This document shows, piece by piece, positions 40,401-49,436 of a DNA stretch of 64,000 nucleotides. Each line of letters begins with the position of its first letter. The stretch's first letter is position 1. Under the pieces are notes generated by a model. That model worked only from the letters and a program-made list of their open reading frames with translations, ran no database searches and was not told the origin of the DNA. The stretch comes from Antedon mediterranea (taxonomy: Eukaryota; Echinodermata; Crinoidea; Comatulida; Antedonidae). The DNA is taken from positions 7,631,001-7,695,000 of the forward strand of contig NC_092674.1 in NCBI RefSeq assembly GCF_964355755.1, in the 5' to 3' direction. The position numbers and the translations under genes are program-made.

Positions 40401-43400
40401 CCCAAGAAAGTATTTTGTATTCCGCTCGCCTTCCTCTATCCATTTTACTCTGGACCTAATTTGCGCGCCTTTTGCTTCTACATTATAAATGTTTTCAAGC
40501 TCTATTTTTTTGTTTTCAATTTTATTTTCAATGGTTATATCACAATTTTGAGTATTCATAATTGTTTCATTTAAGTTTTTTATTTGTTTTTGTAATTTTT
40601 CTTTCTTTTTATTCTGGTTTTTATTTTTTTGTTTTCCGTATGCAATTGAAAATTCTTTTATTTTTGTTTTTACAAGCTCCCATAACAAACTTGCACTTAC
40701 AGGTTCTCTATTATTTTTTAGTATTGAAACATCAATTATTTTAATTACTAATTTTGTAAATGTTTCATCTTTCAGAAAGCTATTGTTGAACATCCATAAA
40801 CCAGGACCGCGTATTTTTTCATGCAAATCTATTTTAATTGATACCGCCTGGTGATCTGTGAGAATGGCTGGACGAATGTCACAGGCTAAAACATCTCCAT
40901 TTGAAAAGAGATCTTCTGATATTAACCAGTAATCCAGCCTACGGAAAATGTTGTTAAATCTCTTACGCCACGTAAATTGTCGCTTATTCATGTTTTTGGA
41001 TCTCCAAATATCATTTAAATTTAAATTTTTCATTAGGTTTTTAATCATAAAAACAGATTTATCAGACCTATTTGCGCTACCTTTTTGGTCAATGTCACTA
41101 TTCATGATACAATTCAGATCTCCACCTAGAATGATAGAATTACCCTTCCCTCCATCAAAGTCATTGTAACATTTGTGTATGGTCCTAAAGAATGCACTTC
41201 TATTTTTGCTTTCATTAGGAGCATAAATATTTATAATGTCCAATTCCTTTTCATTTATCATTAAATTAAGAAATATATATCTTCCATCAATATCAGTTAA
41301 CTTTTTAACAATTTTGCATTCAAGACCTTTTCGTAATAGTATCGACACTCCTCTACTATGTGAATTACCTATACTATGGATCACTTCACCTTCCCAAACA
41401 AAGTTTGATTTATTAATAATCTCATTTGTTAGATGGGTTTCCTGAAGCAGACATATATCCGCTTTTTGATCTTTTACCCATTGGAATAGCTTATGTTGCT
41501 TATTTATATTTCTAGCTCCTCTAACGTTTAGTGTTATACAATGTAAATTCATAAGATTAGAGTAAAGAGCTTCCTAGGGAAATTACAATATTTAGAATAC
41601 ATATTATTAAGATTAAATTACTTGTTTTTGTTTCTCTTTCTTAAACTTCTTTTTTCAATACTCTTTGTTTTTTCTTCTGTCCTGCCTTCATTTCCGGACT
41701 GTTCCTTCAGATCTCTCGCTGCTTTCTTGTTTGTGCTAACACTTTTACTTTTTTGCATACTTTTTTCAAAGTAGTCAGTTACCTTCTTCTGTTCATGCTC
41801 CTCTCTTTCCCCAACTTCCTGCTCCTCTCTTTCTTCAGCTTTCTGGTACTTTCTTCCCGGTACTTCTTGTTCCTCTCCTTCTTCAACTTCCTCCTCCTCT
41901 CTTTCGTCCACTTCCTGCTCTTCTCTCTGCTCCTCTCTGTCATCATCTTCCTGCTCATTTTGGTTTGTGTGTTGTTCTATAGTGATCACACTTGTTTCTT
42001 TCTGCGCATTTTCATCATCTGATGATTCACTACTTCCATCAATACTAAACACTTCATCATGTGTTTCTGTATCAGATTGTACCGTAGCTCTTTTCCCGTA
42101 GTGGTTATCGTTAGCATTACTATTTTTTGGGTTTTCAAAGTTAAAAACCGATTCCCAAACTTTATTAATGTATGCACCAGGTGAACCAGATGATGATACA
42201 TTATGCGCTTCAACATTACATCTGTCCCTAGTATGCCCTGGTAAATGACACTTGAAACAGATTATATCAGCTTTGCATTGAAAAGCTAAATGCCCAGTCT
42301 TTGTACATTTGTTGCATTTCACTTCCTGACCGTCATGAAAAGCCCGTGCTCTAAAACCATTTATTATTATCTGTCTTGGTATAGGCGATTTTAGCTTTTC
42401 TACAACGACAGCTCTGTCACCGTTTAGCCAGCTGGTTAATTGGCCATTAACCCTTATTTTTAGCCTTGTAACATCTCCTATTGGTTTGCATCCTAGCGCT
42501 TTCAACTTGCTAGCAATCTCTACGTCAGCAACCGATAATGGTATATCCTTTATGACTATTCTCGTTGTTGTATGCCAAATAAGGATTTTTATCATGAATT
42601 GTAATATTACAATTCCTAATGTTTAGTCCATTCGTAATTAGTTTCACTCTATCATTTCTATTATTTAGATAAATTCGCCATAGGTTCCGTATTTTTTGAA
42701 CACCTATTATACTTTCTGCAGCAATTATTTTTAGTAGGGCTATACATAGGTCTTCATCTTTGAAAAAGCTTTTTCCTGTTGGTATTTGATCAGCCTTCAA
42801 AAAGATTGGCTTCACTACACTACGTTCTTTGTTTACTGTTTGCCCGTTCATCCTGCTGATTTCGTCACCGTCAGCCTGTGCAGCACTGTACATTCCTTTG
42901 TTAGTCCCGTTTCTATGGGTTTTTGACGCCATTGTTTGGCTTTCACCGGGCTTAGACGTGAACGATATACAAATTGTTTTTTCCTAGTATTTCTTTCAGG
43001 TAAAAACTTCCACCTTAACAAAGACTTGGTTTAACTTGACTTATTCACTATATTATACTCACTTAGAAATCAATCGAGATTTAGAAAACGTCAAATTTTA
43101 ACCGTATTTCAGGAGCTGTAATAAACTATACCTTGGTTAAGTAAAATCACAACGCCCTCAAGGGAAGGGAGCAGTTAAAATAATAGATTTGACCCTAAAG
43201 GTGACTGAAAACAGGCACTTTCCCAATACAGTGTCCTTTTGGAAGACGAAAAAAAAAATCAGATATATCCATTTCAGTTTTTTGTTTATTTTAAAACATA
43301 CCGCGCGCATGTGTGAAGGTACAGTAGTTAAATAATAGGAATTATACTGCAAATTAATAAAGATCAAATTAAATATACGCCATAAAGAATCAGAATATAT

Positions 43401-46400
43401 TGTGGGGAATAGTATTATAAAATTACATAGGGAGATTTGATGATAAGACATTTTTCGAGTGAAATCCCGATAGCTGAGTTTTATTGAGTAAGCTTGCAGG
43501 AATAACTGTAGGCTATCTTCCTGAGATGTCTGCCCATGTCTTCTTTCTTGGGCCCACTCTGTCACGGCAGTTAGTTTCAAAAGATGATTAAATTAAATAA
43601 TGTATTAATAATTATTAGGATGGTATTCATTTGAATAAACGCCTCTCCAATAAAACATCACTTTGAATAATAACCCCCCCCCCCCACCCCAACCCAACTA
43701 TCTAATAAACGTCCATCCACATATTTATAATAACACAATTATACTATTTGTAGTAGAATTCACCGCACTGTTTATCAAGCATTTGTTATTCTTTTTTACC
43801 ACTTTTCATATCTATTAGAGGATTTCATTTGATTATAAATGTTACCATTATTAAAACTAAAAAATTTAACATATATCCCTCGAATAAGCACCTCCCTCAA
43901 ATGACATCCGCCTCCACAAAGGGCCCTACCAAACAATAAAAACTATACTTTCAAATGTTATTAATCATCTAAAACACTGTGAAACGAAGTAGTTTAGTTT
44001 TACGAATGTCAAGCATTTTCAATAATGGTAACCGACAGAAAACGTATAAGGAGAACATTATCATTCCGAGAACCATCGTCTACACTTCCTAGAGGGGGAG
44101 CGAGCGAAGCGAGCTCACCCTCTAGTAAGAGTAAATTTTAATAGTTAAAAATAATGGTATTAGGTTCCATTACGATCTATCTGTACTTACTCACCAGAAG
44201 CGGATGTCAGTACAATTGCTGAGTTGGTGATTACTTCGCCGTTCTTTGCTTCAAATGAAAATACTCCAACTCTCTTAGGTTGTAAGTCAGCAACACCTAA
44301 AAACGTGTGTTCGGTGTGCTCTCGAAATTGAATCTTACTATTTGTGTTAAAGATTTTACCATTTGGCATAGGTTTCGTTTGTAGTTGTGTAATGTATCCA
44401 GGCACACGAGGCGTAATACCAGTATCATCCCAAGTCACATTATCTTCCCCATCACTATTCTTGTATAATATTCCAACTGATAAATCTGTAATGTTTTTGT
44501 CGTCTCGAAGTGCGTATCCTCGAAACAGACTATTAATAGTATCAAGATTACTACGTGATGTCAGTGGTGTATCAGAATATACAGTTATATCCAATGTATC
44601 TTAACGAAGAGATATAAAAACAATGTTTGAATTAATACAAATATAGGCCTAGTAATCTTATGGATAAATATGGCAAACCCTACAGAAAATGTGAATGTTT
44701 GCATTGAAGATTTGAATACTTTTTTAACATATTGTAGGCCTAATAATATATAAGTGGTTTGGAATAATATATCATATTTAATTGCACTTTTATTAGGTTT
44801 AATTGTAACTTAATTAGTACTAGTACTAGTACAAATTAGGGGAAAAGAACACATCTCTGTAGAAAATAAAGTGGATTTGTAACACTATAAAATATAAACG
44901 ATGGCATTAACTTGATTTTATTTTTCCTTCCTATTTTGTGGTATACCATGTTAATCCAACTTCATCCAAATCATCATTTTTAAATATATGCGCATGCGAT
45001 TATGGATATTCTTATGCCATCCAATCAGACTATTTTTTACCTTTAATTACAAATAATTTTGGATTAAGGTTAAACGAAAATGAACGGTATTATCATTATA
45101 TTGATGGTACTCAATTTTTTGCGTATTTTACGTATCTCCTCCAAAACCATTTGGCAGACTGATGTTTATTGATGGTCCGCAAACGATAGGCTACGTCACT
45201 TTCCTGAACTTTAAGGATAAACACCAAAAAGGCAAAAATAGCAGTAATTTGACGTCTCAGCGACCATGTTATTGTATAAACTACGCAATCTCCTTTTTTT
45301 TGTGTACCGCCATGGCCGGATGCGATTTTTTTTCGTACATAAGTTGGGGACCCCCTCATGAAACGTCACAAAATAAACATGAATAATTCATCAGTTAAAT
45401 TTTCTTGTTCCGTGTGCACTCAAGCGTATAGCAACAAGAAGTGATTACACAAGTGCGGTACGATTCTAGGCCTATCTCCGCTGTTGTTGCGGCGTGCGAT
45501 TTCATAGAAGAATAGCCGCGTTTTGTGTGGATTGTCGAAATGATCAGCCTTTAGTTTATGGTGTTTTTAATATAATTTATTACTAAAGAATTACGTGTTA
45601 AAATTATAGTTTCTATTAATACTATTAGGCCTAATTATTAGTCTCTAAACCCATGTCTATTCTAGTAGTAGCTGTGTGTGTGTGTGTGACGTGTGTGTGT
45701 TAGGTATGACCAAAGATAGTTACACTATCTTTGGTATGACACAATCCGAGTAATAAGTCAGCAAAATTAAACAATAAACATTACACAAAAATACATTTTT
45801 TATTCTCGTGGGTCTAATCTTCCCATCTCATGTGTTCATATACGCGCATTTTTAAAGTTCCTTTGAGTACATGCATATTGTTTGATAATAAAATAGCAGA
45901 ATTAAACAAATACAGTACGCAAATTATACACATTCTTTATTCTTGTGGGTCTAAGCTTTCTTTGGGCTATGTCCAATGAATTACTACTTAGTTTAATGTC
46001 TTGCCTAGCTGTCGATTAGCCTCGACTCGACACATTTTGTGTGAAGAAAAGTGCGCGAAGGCAATCACGTGAATTGACTTAGAATCCTAGGCCTACTGTA
46101 GAAAGTATCGTATCGCAGTTGTGTAATCACTTCTTGTTGCTATACGCTTGGGTGCACACGGAACAATAAATTTAACTGATGAATTATTCATGTTTATTTT
46201 GTGACGTTTCATGAGGGGTCCCCAACTTATGTACGAAAAAAAAAAATCGCTGGCCGGATCTACAAATACCATGCCGGGCCGCCAAAAAACAGTCTTTAGT
46301 CAACCGTATCGAATGATCGCGTCGTTGAAGGTTTAATTAATTACACCTATTCTTTGAACAGAATGTTTTTCGTAAATCACGGTTTGGCTCAGTGAGTAAA

Positions 46401-49400
46401 ACGCCGTGGCCATTGATATCAATCATGCTTAGTATGTTCGAGTTCGCGACAGGTGTACAATTATTAAGTATCACCGCTTAAACCTAAAAATCAAAACTAG
46501 ACCGCAATGTAATTACAAAACTAGCAACAAAGATAAAAAACCTCACACAAAAAAAATTACAAAATATAAAAAACAATGAAATAAAAAAAATGTAAATAAA
46601 CAAATAAAGAAAAAGACACACACGCAATACTAAAACGAATCCAAATGGCTGTCGTGTTTCCGCTAACGAAAAATACACCCAAAGTGTTTGTGTCCGAGCG
46701 CATCATCTAATTTCGACTACTCTTGTTGCTGTGTTGATTTCAGAGTTCATTAAAATGTTTAATCTGCCGACTCATTGACATTTTGTAACTTACAGATATT
46801 TCAAAGTAAAGGAATACTCCGTGTATAACAAAAGTAATGGCCGTAAATAGTTCCGAACTGTATTCTTGACAATTTGTTTGCTTGTTTTTGTCAGGGGTGC
46901 GGCCGGGAAGAGTACGCAAATAATTAATCATGCCATGCGAATTATTTACCTCCGCCAAGGAGGTATATGTAATCGGTAGCGTGTGTTTGTTTGTTACTTG
47001 GCCAAATTGAAAATTGGCCAAGTATGTTGATCTGTTTGGTTTGTGTGTGTGTTTGTTACTTGGCCAAATTGAAAATTGGCCAAGTATGTTGATCTGTTTG
47101 GTTTGTGTGTTTGTTTGCTTGTTACTTGGCCAAATTGAAAATTGGCCAAGTATGTTGATCTGTTTGGTTTGTGTGTTTGTTACTTGGCCAAATTGAAAAT
47201 TGGCCAAGTATGTTGATTGGTGCGGTTTGTGTGTGTGTGTGTGTGTGTGTGTGTTTGTTTGTTTGTCATCACTCTAGCGTTCACAATTTTGATTCGAATG
47301 ACTCCAAATTACTACCATACATGTCACCTGGTGCAAGAACGACACTGCCCAATTTTGGTTAAAATCCGGACCACGGTTCCAATTCTGGACCACTTTTAGA
47401 AATTATTTTCAGACCTGCTAGTGTTAAAAGATAGGACAGAATTATCAAAAGCCGGTGAGCAGTCTTAAATTAACATGTAAACTAAAATTGCATTTTCTCG
47501 AGAACTACTTCTCCAAAAAACTTCATTTTTGTACAAGAGGCAAGAGTTATAATTTGTGATTTGTAATTTTAAAACATAAATTGATTTAATATACAGGTTT
47601 TTTGATGCGAGTAGTTTACAAAACCTATTTCTTTTCAAATTCACTCGTTTGATTTTCGCGTTGCTGTTCTATTGTTAGTCGACTGAAGCTATTGTTAATT
47701 GAAAGGCTTGTTACATAACCATTACACCAAACTCGCATACACATGCTTGTAATGAAATTAGCCTAAATCACAAACAGCATTAAGACACGCACAAATATAT
47801 ATATATATTTTTTTTTTACCGGAGAAATCTTATGTAGGAGAATTTTACAGTAGGCGGAGGTATGCCCTCTCGGAGTGGCTTTCTAGTTATTAAGGCAGAT
47901 AAACCGTGTGGAGCACGGGTTATTGGTATACCACAATTTAATTAGTAGCAAGTTTAAAAATTAGCAAGTAGGTAACATACAAATAAAAATTAAAATTGCA
48001 AAATATCAAAACCAGTGAAATAAAAATAAAACAATTCGTGTTTCCGAAGCAATGTGTTTTTCATTCGACTTTTGTCAAATTTTTTATTTTATCTCTGAGC
48101 TGATTACCACTTTCGTAATGTTTCCGCGCACATCTAATTCGCACAGCACAATTTTTGTTTAGCGTTTTTATTTTCGTAAAATCTGAACAGTCAAAGTAAA
48201 TCTAAAGTTCCATATCCACAATTGCTTTAATTTTTTAGCCTACATATATTTTAAAGTGAAGGGATAGTGTATAACAAAATCCATGGCCGTAAATACAGAA
48301 ATTCCGAATTTGATTCGTGATACAATTTGTTTTTATTTTAATAATTTGTCAAAGTACTTTTATCAGATTGCGCTTTTATTATACTTGCCCATGCAAAGTA
48401 TATAACCACATATTAAGGCAAAAATAAAAGACTGTGCGGAGCACGGGTTACTGATAGTTATTAATAATTGTTTAAAAAAATATATCTTCGGATATAAACA
48501 TGTTTCAGTGGGATAGTAAATTTCTAAATAGGAGTCAACATTTGAAATTATCATATATTGTAAAATCGGGAGAAATTAAAACAAAATATTGTTTTACAGT
48601 TGTTGAATAGAACTATTTCATAATAAAGAAATGGAATCGTACATTTCAGGTTACCGATACAACAACTCAAAAAGTTGAATGCTATACCATGCGGAATAAT
48701 AATATATCTAGTTTCAGATAGATATCTGTGATAGTCATCGTTATAAGTACGGTACACTTGTGAGAAGTTATTGCTAATGAATAATACACCACCCTCCTAC
48801 GTTACAAGGTATTGGCATAGAATGTCTAGAATACTAAAAACACATATAAAAAAAGGATTAAAAAAGATTTAGATTTATCTCTGCAACACGATCCGACACC
48901 GCGCATCGCGGGGAATATGTAAATAGCACAGTACAACTGTTGGTATTTGTCGCCGCCAGACACTCAATTGACTATTATTTTAATTTTATTTTATGTCTTT
49001 AGGCAATGTGGCCGGCCAAGGATTACCAATAGTGAATTAATCACTGTCCTATCAGATAGGTGGTAATCCCCCTAATACAGGGGCAATTGTGTGAACCAGT
49101 TCACCGGGGTAACCCCCTACGAATACCTATCTTGGCGAGTCTTAGGTTTCTGTTGTTAGATTGCTTTAATGCAACTATACAGGATTCTTTTAAATAAGGG
49201 GCATGCATTTGAAATGTTACACATTAACAATATTATACCATTACGGTATATCAATGGACATTTGACGTCTTCTGACAAAAATAAACACGGGTGTCCGTTA
49301 AATAAGTAAGGGATGAACAAGGGATGAGATAAACAAGGGATGAGATAAACAAGGAATGAGATTGCAACATACCTGATGATCCAAATTGCCAACATAAACA

Positions 49401-49436
49401 AAGACTACAAAGCTGAAAACATTTAGAGAAAAACAT
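22776..49436 (-). CDS. receptor-type tyrosine phosphatase with Tie-like ectodomain (RPTP1), 29 coding exons
   Basis: Exons (5' to 3', minus): 49436-49373, 44599-44195, 35306-35058, 34554-34420, 34114-33974, 33666-33535, 33288-33151, 32849-32541, 32280-32213, 31977-31743, 31399-31133, 30809-30492, 30261-30195, 30080-30022, 29765-29566, 29229-29142, 28704-28628, 28497-28461, 27932-27835, 27491-27369, 26892-26729, 26555-26420, 25792-25661, 25468-25369, 25147-25074, 24505-24248, 23757-23618, 23215-23080, 22850-22776. All have GT/AG borders and matching phases; the total is 4425 nt, 1474 aa. Order: signal peptide, Ig, Ig, four EGF, four FN3, one TM, phosphatase D1 and D2. It should be a plasma-membrane receptor that removes phosphate from tyrosines. 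The ectodomain resembles Tie (angiopoietin) receptors, not known RPTP ectodomains. Coordinates may be off by a base or two. The gene has absorbed a LINE, a Helitron-like element and tRNA-like SINEs in its introns. Confidence 0.88.
23951..24012 (-). ncRNA. tRNA-like SINE head in RPTP1 intron
   Basis: The minus strand shows an A-box-like 'tagctaggtgg' and a B-box-like 'attcgagttcc' at tRNA spacing. Folding looks poor, so a SINE promoter or tRNA relic rather than a working tRNA is likely. Confidence 0.4.
24715..24945. repeat. 21-bp minisatellite in RPTP1 intron
   Basis: About ten units of 'aacaagacagaatgaatcccg' with point changes. Confidence 0.9.
25661..29229 (-). CDS. RPTP1 exons 16-23: catalytic phosphatase domain D1
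   Basis: All key motifs are present in order: KKNRYANVIPYDNTRV, SDYINASYLD, FIACQGP (usual IATQGP), the WPD loop FTEWPDKS with its general-acid Asp, the P-loop VHCSAGAGRTG with nucleophilic Cys and Arg, and the Q-loop region MVQTEEQYKFIY. A functional tyrosine phosphatase is expected. The loop usually reads GVGRTG or GIGRTG; here GAGRTG. Confidence 0.9.
26196..26256 (-). ncRNA. tRNA-derived SINE head in RPTP1 intron
   Basis: Minus strand: A-box-like 'tggcttgatcg' and a good B box 'GGTTCAAATCC'. The body probably runs down to about 26080. The interval sits in the intron between exons 22 and 23. Confidence 0.5.
28735..29090. repeat. AT-rich intronic repeat
   Basis: Loose repeats of 'ttatacagtttttaacagt' and 'taaatagac' between D1 exons 16 and 17. 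Confidence 0.6.
29500..29538. repeat. perfect 15-bp inverted repeat
   Basis: GTAACATATACTGTT and its complement around a short loop, 28 bases past the exon 15 donor. Confidence 0.85.
29566..30261 (-). CDS. RPTP1 exons 13-15: membrane span and juxtamembrane stalk
   Basis: Exon 13 is the single transmembrane helix (VIIGCIFAFVVILLILAVLI) followed by KR; exon 14 begins with the stop-transfer cluster RRSKK. Exon 15 is acidic and ends ENGFEKEFE, the lead into D1. It contains SEPVYGNTQ: pY-x-N is the binding consensus of the Grb2 SH2 domain, and RPTP-alpha has a comparable pYANF at its C terminus. Phosphorylation here is inference. Confidence 0.83.
30492..31399 (-). CDS. RPTP1 exons 11-12: FN3 domains 3 and 4, recently duplicated
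   Basis: Two exons 590 bases apart encode nearly the same FN3 domain (both start EPSIESNHFANGTH and share YHYKLSGGIFRQGT). Flanking intron sequence is duplicated too. The second copy diverges after SDTKK, replacing RIQTAPSS with a short Asn/Lys-rich membrane-proximal stalk. Confidence 0.87.
31743..32849 (-). CDS. RPTP1 exons 8-10: FN3 domains 1 and 2
   Basis: Exon 8 (309 nt) holds one FN3 domain from PPTIVEQT to STQLVCS, with the conserved core W (DVTWIPGED) and Tyr (VYNLIPNT). The second FN3 domain is split by a phase 0 intron: 32280-32213 and 31977-31743. The second half reads LRYQVQYSD, then LSGLSSCTAYVVNARV and ends VQTAPSG. Confidence 0.85.
33151..34554 (-). CDS. RPTP1 exons 4-7: four EGF-like modules
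   Basis: Four phase 1-1 exons of 135, 141, 132 and 138 nt, one module each. The first reads CYNGGVCDDKTGVCICPAGF. The second contains LCPPDPVGCACQNGFGG, whose PDPxGCxC pattern is a hallmark I know from the second Tie EGF module. The third opens CSAGFYGADCHQKC, again Tie-like. The fourth is CPSGLFGDLC then WAGPKC. Tie proteins have three such modules, so one extra is present here. Confidence 0.85.
35058..35306 (-). CDS. RPTP1 exon 3: second Ig-like domain
   Basis: 83 codons. GIGESVTINLS marks the B strand and RMKDDGVYECYTGD the F strand (DxGxYxC), ending MRLIVRG. The B-strand Cys is absent, so no canonical disulphide can form; as I recall, the corresponding Tie2 domain also lacks it and also ends LIVR just before the EGF block. 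Confidence 0.82.
35994..37750 (+). mobile_element. Helitron-like non-autonomous element, copy 2, inside the LINE
   Basis: Begins TCTATATATAAATTTACG after an A and ends CCATCTAG before a T. The last 37 bases (37714-37750) form a near-perfect hairpin with loop GAGCGAAGCGAGC. It splits the 3' UTR of LINE copy 1 and is therefore younger than it. It contains a 475-bp tandem duplication. Confidence 0.65.
36479..37428. repeat. 475-bp tandem duplication inside the Helitron-like element
   Basis: Two adjacent, almost identical units; 'gagcccttggtttaac' occurs at 36505 and 36980. Identity appears near complete, so the duplication is very recent. Confidence 0.9.
37792..41552 (-). pseudogene. LINE copy 1 ORF2 (endonuclease-reverse transcriptase), one frameshift
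   Basis: Starts MNLHCITLNVRGARN. The apurinic-type endonuclease motifs are complete: LLQETHL, NIYAPN, GGDLNC, RRLDYWLIS and LTDHQAVSI. The reading frame shifts once near 40200, in an A run before the RT domain. The RT part then shows KTPGSDGLSVEFY, NWRPITLLN, VDFKKAFDS, GIRQGCPLSALLF and ADDTVLY. A C-terminal zinc motif CDKCGEIENENHLFFSC follows. The domain order fits the L1 superfamily, probably the Tx1 clade. The active site reads LADD instead of the usual YADD or FADD, also in copy 2. Confidence 0.88.
41618..42932 (-). pseudogene. LINE copy 1 ORF1 (zinc-knuckle RNA-binding protein), one frameshift
   Basis: Starts MASKTHRNGTN at 42932. The frame shifts near 42565-42575, where DKNPYLAY in one frame continues as TTRIVIKDIPLS in the next. 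Two CCHC-like knuckles follow (CNKCTKTGHLAFQC and CFKCHLPGHTRDRC), then a long Glu/Arg-rich repeat (EEQEV units) and a basic tail. ORF1 proteins of LINEs coat the RNA. The charged tail is unusually long and repetitive. Confidence 0.82.
43175..44088. other. intronic repeat relics
   Basis: No exon. Contains a poly-C tract (about 43675-43687) and fragments of a dispersed repeat with 'ttgaataaacgcctc' and 'tcgaataagcacctccctca', also seen near 52640-52690. Confidence 0.5.
44089..44125 (+). mobile_element. 3' terminal hairpin of another Helitron-like element
   Basis: CTAGAGGG ... CCCTCTAG with the same GAGCGAAGCGAGC loop as 37714-37750, followed by T. Just upstream 'ccgagaaccatc' also matches the end of copy 2. 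The 5' end was not located. Confidence 0.5.
44195..44599 (-). CDS. RPTP1 exon 2: N-terminal Ig-like domain
   Basis: 135 codons beginning DTLDITVYSD, with no cysteine. The late stretch ADLQPKRVGVFSFEA has the shape of an Ig F strand with Phe in the Cys position. It lies where Tie receptors have their first Ig-like domains. The acceptor is cgttaag, the donor CTG/GTGAGT, both phase 1. Confidence 0.75.
45316..46259. mobile_element. ~940-bp foldback/MITE-like element with ~160-bp inverted ends
   Basis: The left end (ggccggatgcgattttt onward to about 45480) is repeated in inverse at about 46100-46259. Shared landmarks are 'aagttggggacc', 'catgaaacgtcacaaaataa' and 'tcttgttgctatacgctt'. Inside are a GT run, a hairpin at 45710-45734 (CCAAAGATAG and complement) and an internal repeat with 'cgtgggtctaa'. 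No transposase. Confidence 0.75.
46381..46450 (+). ncRNA. tRNA-like SINE head
   Basis: A-box-like 'tggctcagtgag' and B-box-like 'tgttcgagttc' at the correct distance. It looks like the head of a tRNA-derived SINE; the acceptor stem does not pair well. Confidence 0.45.
46948..47886 (+). mobile_element. non-autonomous element with ACCTCCGCC ends
   Basis: Opens 'ttacctccgccaaggaggta'. Its end carries 'ggcggaggtatg', a short hairpin 'gccctctcggagtggc' and then TTCTAG before T. A 3' hairpin followed by CTAG is Helitron-like, but the 5' end is not a clear TC. It contains a minisatellite and a GT microsatellite (about 47226-47254). Confidence 0.5.
46996..47216. repeat. 57-68-bp minisatellite with palindromic ACTTGGCCAA core
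   Basis: Four units, each holding 'acttggccaaatt' and its complement 'aattggccaagt' around GAA, separated by 'tatgttgatctgtttggttt'. The long open frames here are readings of the repeat. Confidence 0.9.
48968..49130 (-). mobile_element. SINE 3' fragment
   Basis: Inverse copy of the 3' half of the SINE at 57868-58165, sharing 'ggttaccccggtgaactggt', 'ctgataggacagtgatta' and an ATAAAATAAAA-type tail. It is located between the RPTP1 signal exon and the next exon. Confidence 0.7.
49373..49436 (-). CDS. RPTP1 exon 1: start codon and signal peptide
   Basis: Reads MFFSKCFQLCSLCLC then WQFGSS and stops at a TCAG/GTATGT donor in phase 1, exactly matching the phase of the next exon (44599-44195), where the joined codon makes Asp. 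The Cys/Leu-rich core is a plausible signal peptide. It is chosen as the first exon because no other hydrophobic Met-led exon in the right phase was found between 44.6 and 55 kb. The 4.8-kb intron that follows holds mobile elements. Confidence 0.7.

Larger units (their letters stand above)
35671..43158 (-). mobile_element. nearly full-length L1/Tx1-like LINE (copy 1), frameshifted
   Basis: The element lies inside the intron between RPTP1 exons 2 and 3, in the same orientation as the gene. A 16-nt duplication 'caagggaagggagcag' flanks it at 35655-35670 and 43159-43174, and an A-rich tail (plus-strand T run at 35671-35680) ends it, as expected from target-primed reverse transcription. It has a 5' UTR of about 225 nt, ORF1, ORF2 and a 3' UTR into which a Helitron-like element (35994-37750) later inserted. 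Without that it is about 5.7 kb. Each ORF carries one frameshift. Confidence 0.85.
46470..48340. repeat. old direct duplication flanking a younger element
   Basis: Segments at about 46470-46890 and 47940-48340 share diverged blocks such as 'gtgtataacaaaa', 'atggccgtaaata' and 'ttccgaa'. The element at 46948-47886 lies between them. Confidence 0.55.

Noticed and set aside
41753-42022. Leu/Phe-rich 89-aa plus-strand frame resembling membrane helices
   Set aside because: Antisense of the Glu-rich repeat of LINE ORF1.
43158-43580. 140-aa minus-strand frame just upstream of the LINE
   Set aside because: It starts outside the LINE duplication, has no family signature, splice support or codon bias, and overlaps the intron of RPTP1.
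46740-47399. Long open frames with QFGQV and CVCVCV repeats
   Set aside because: They arise from the TTGGCCAA minisatellite and the GT microsatellite.
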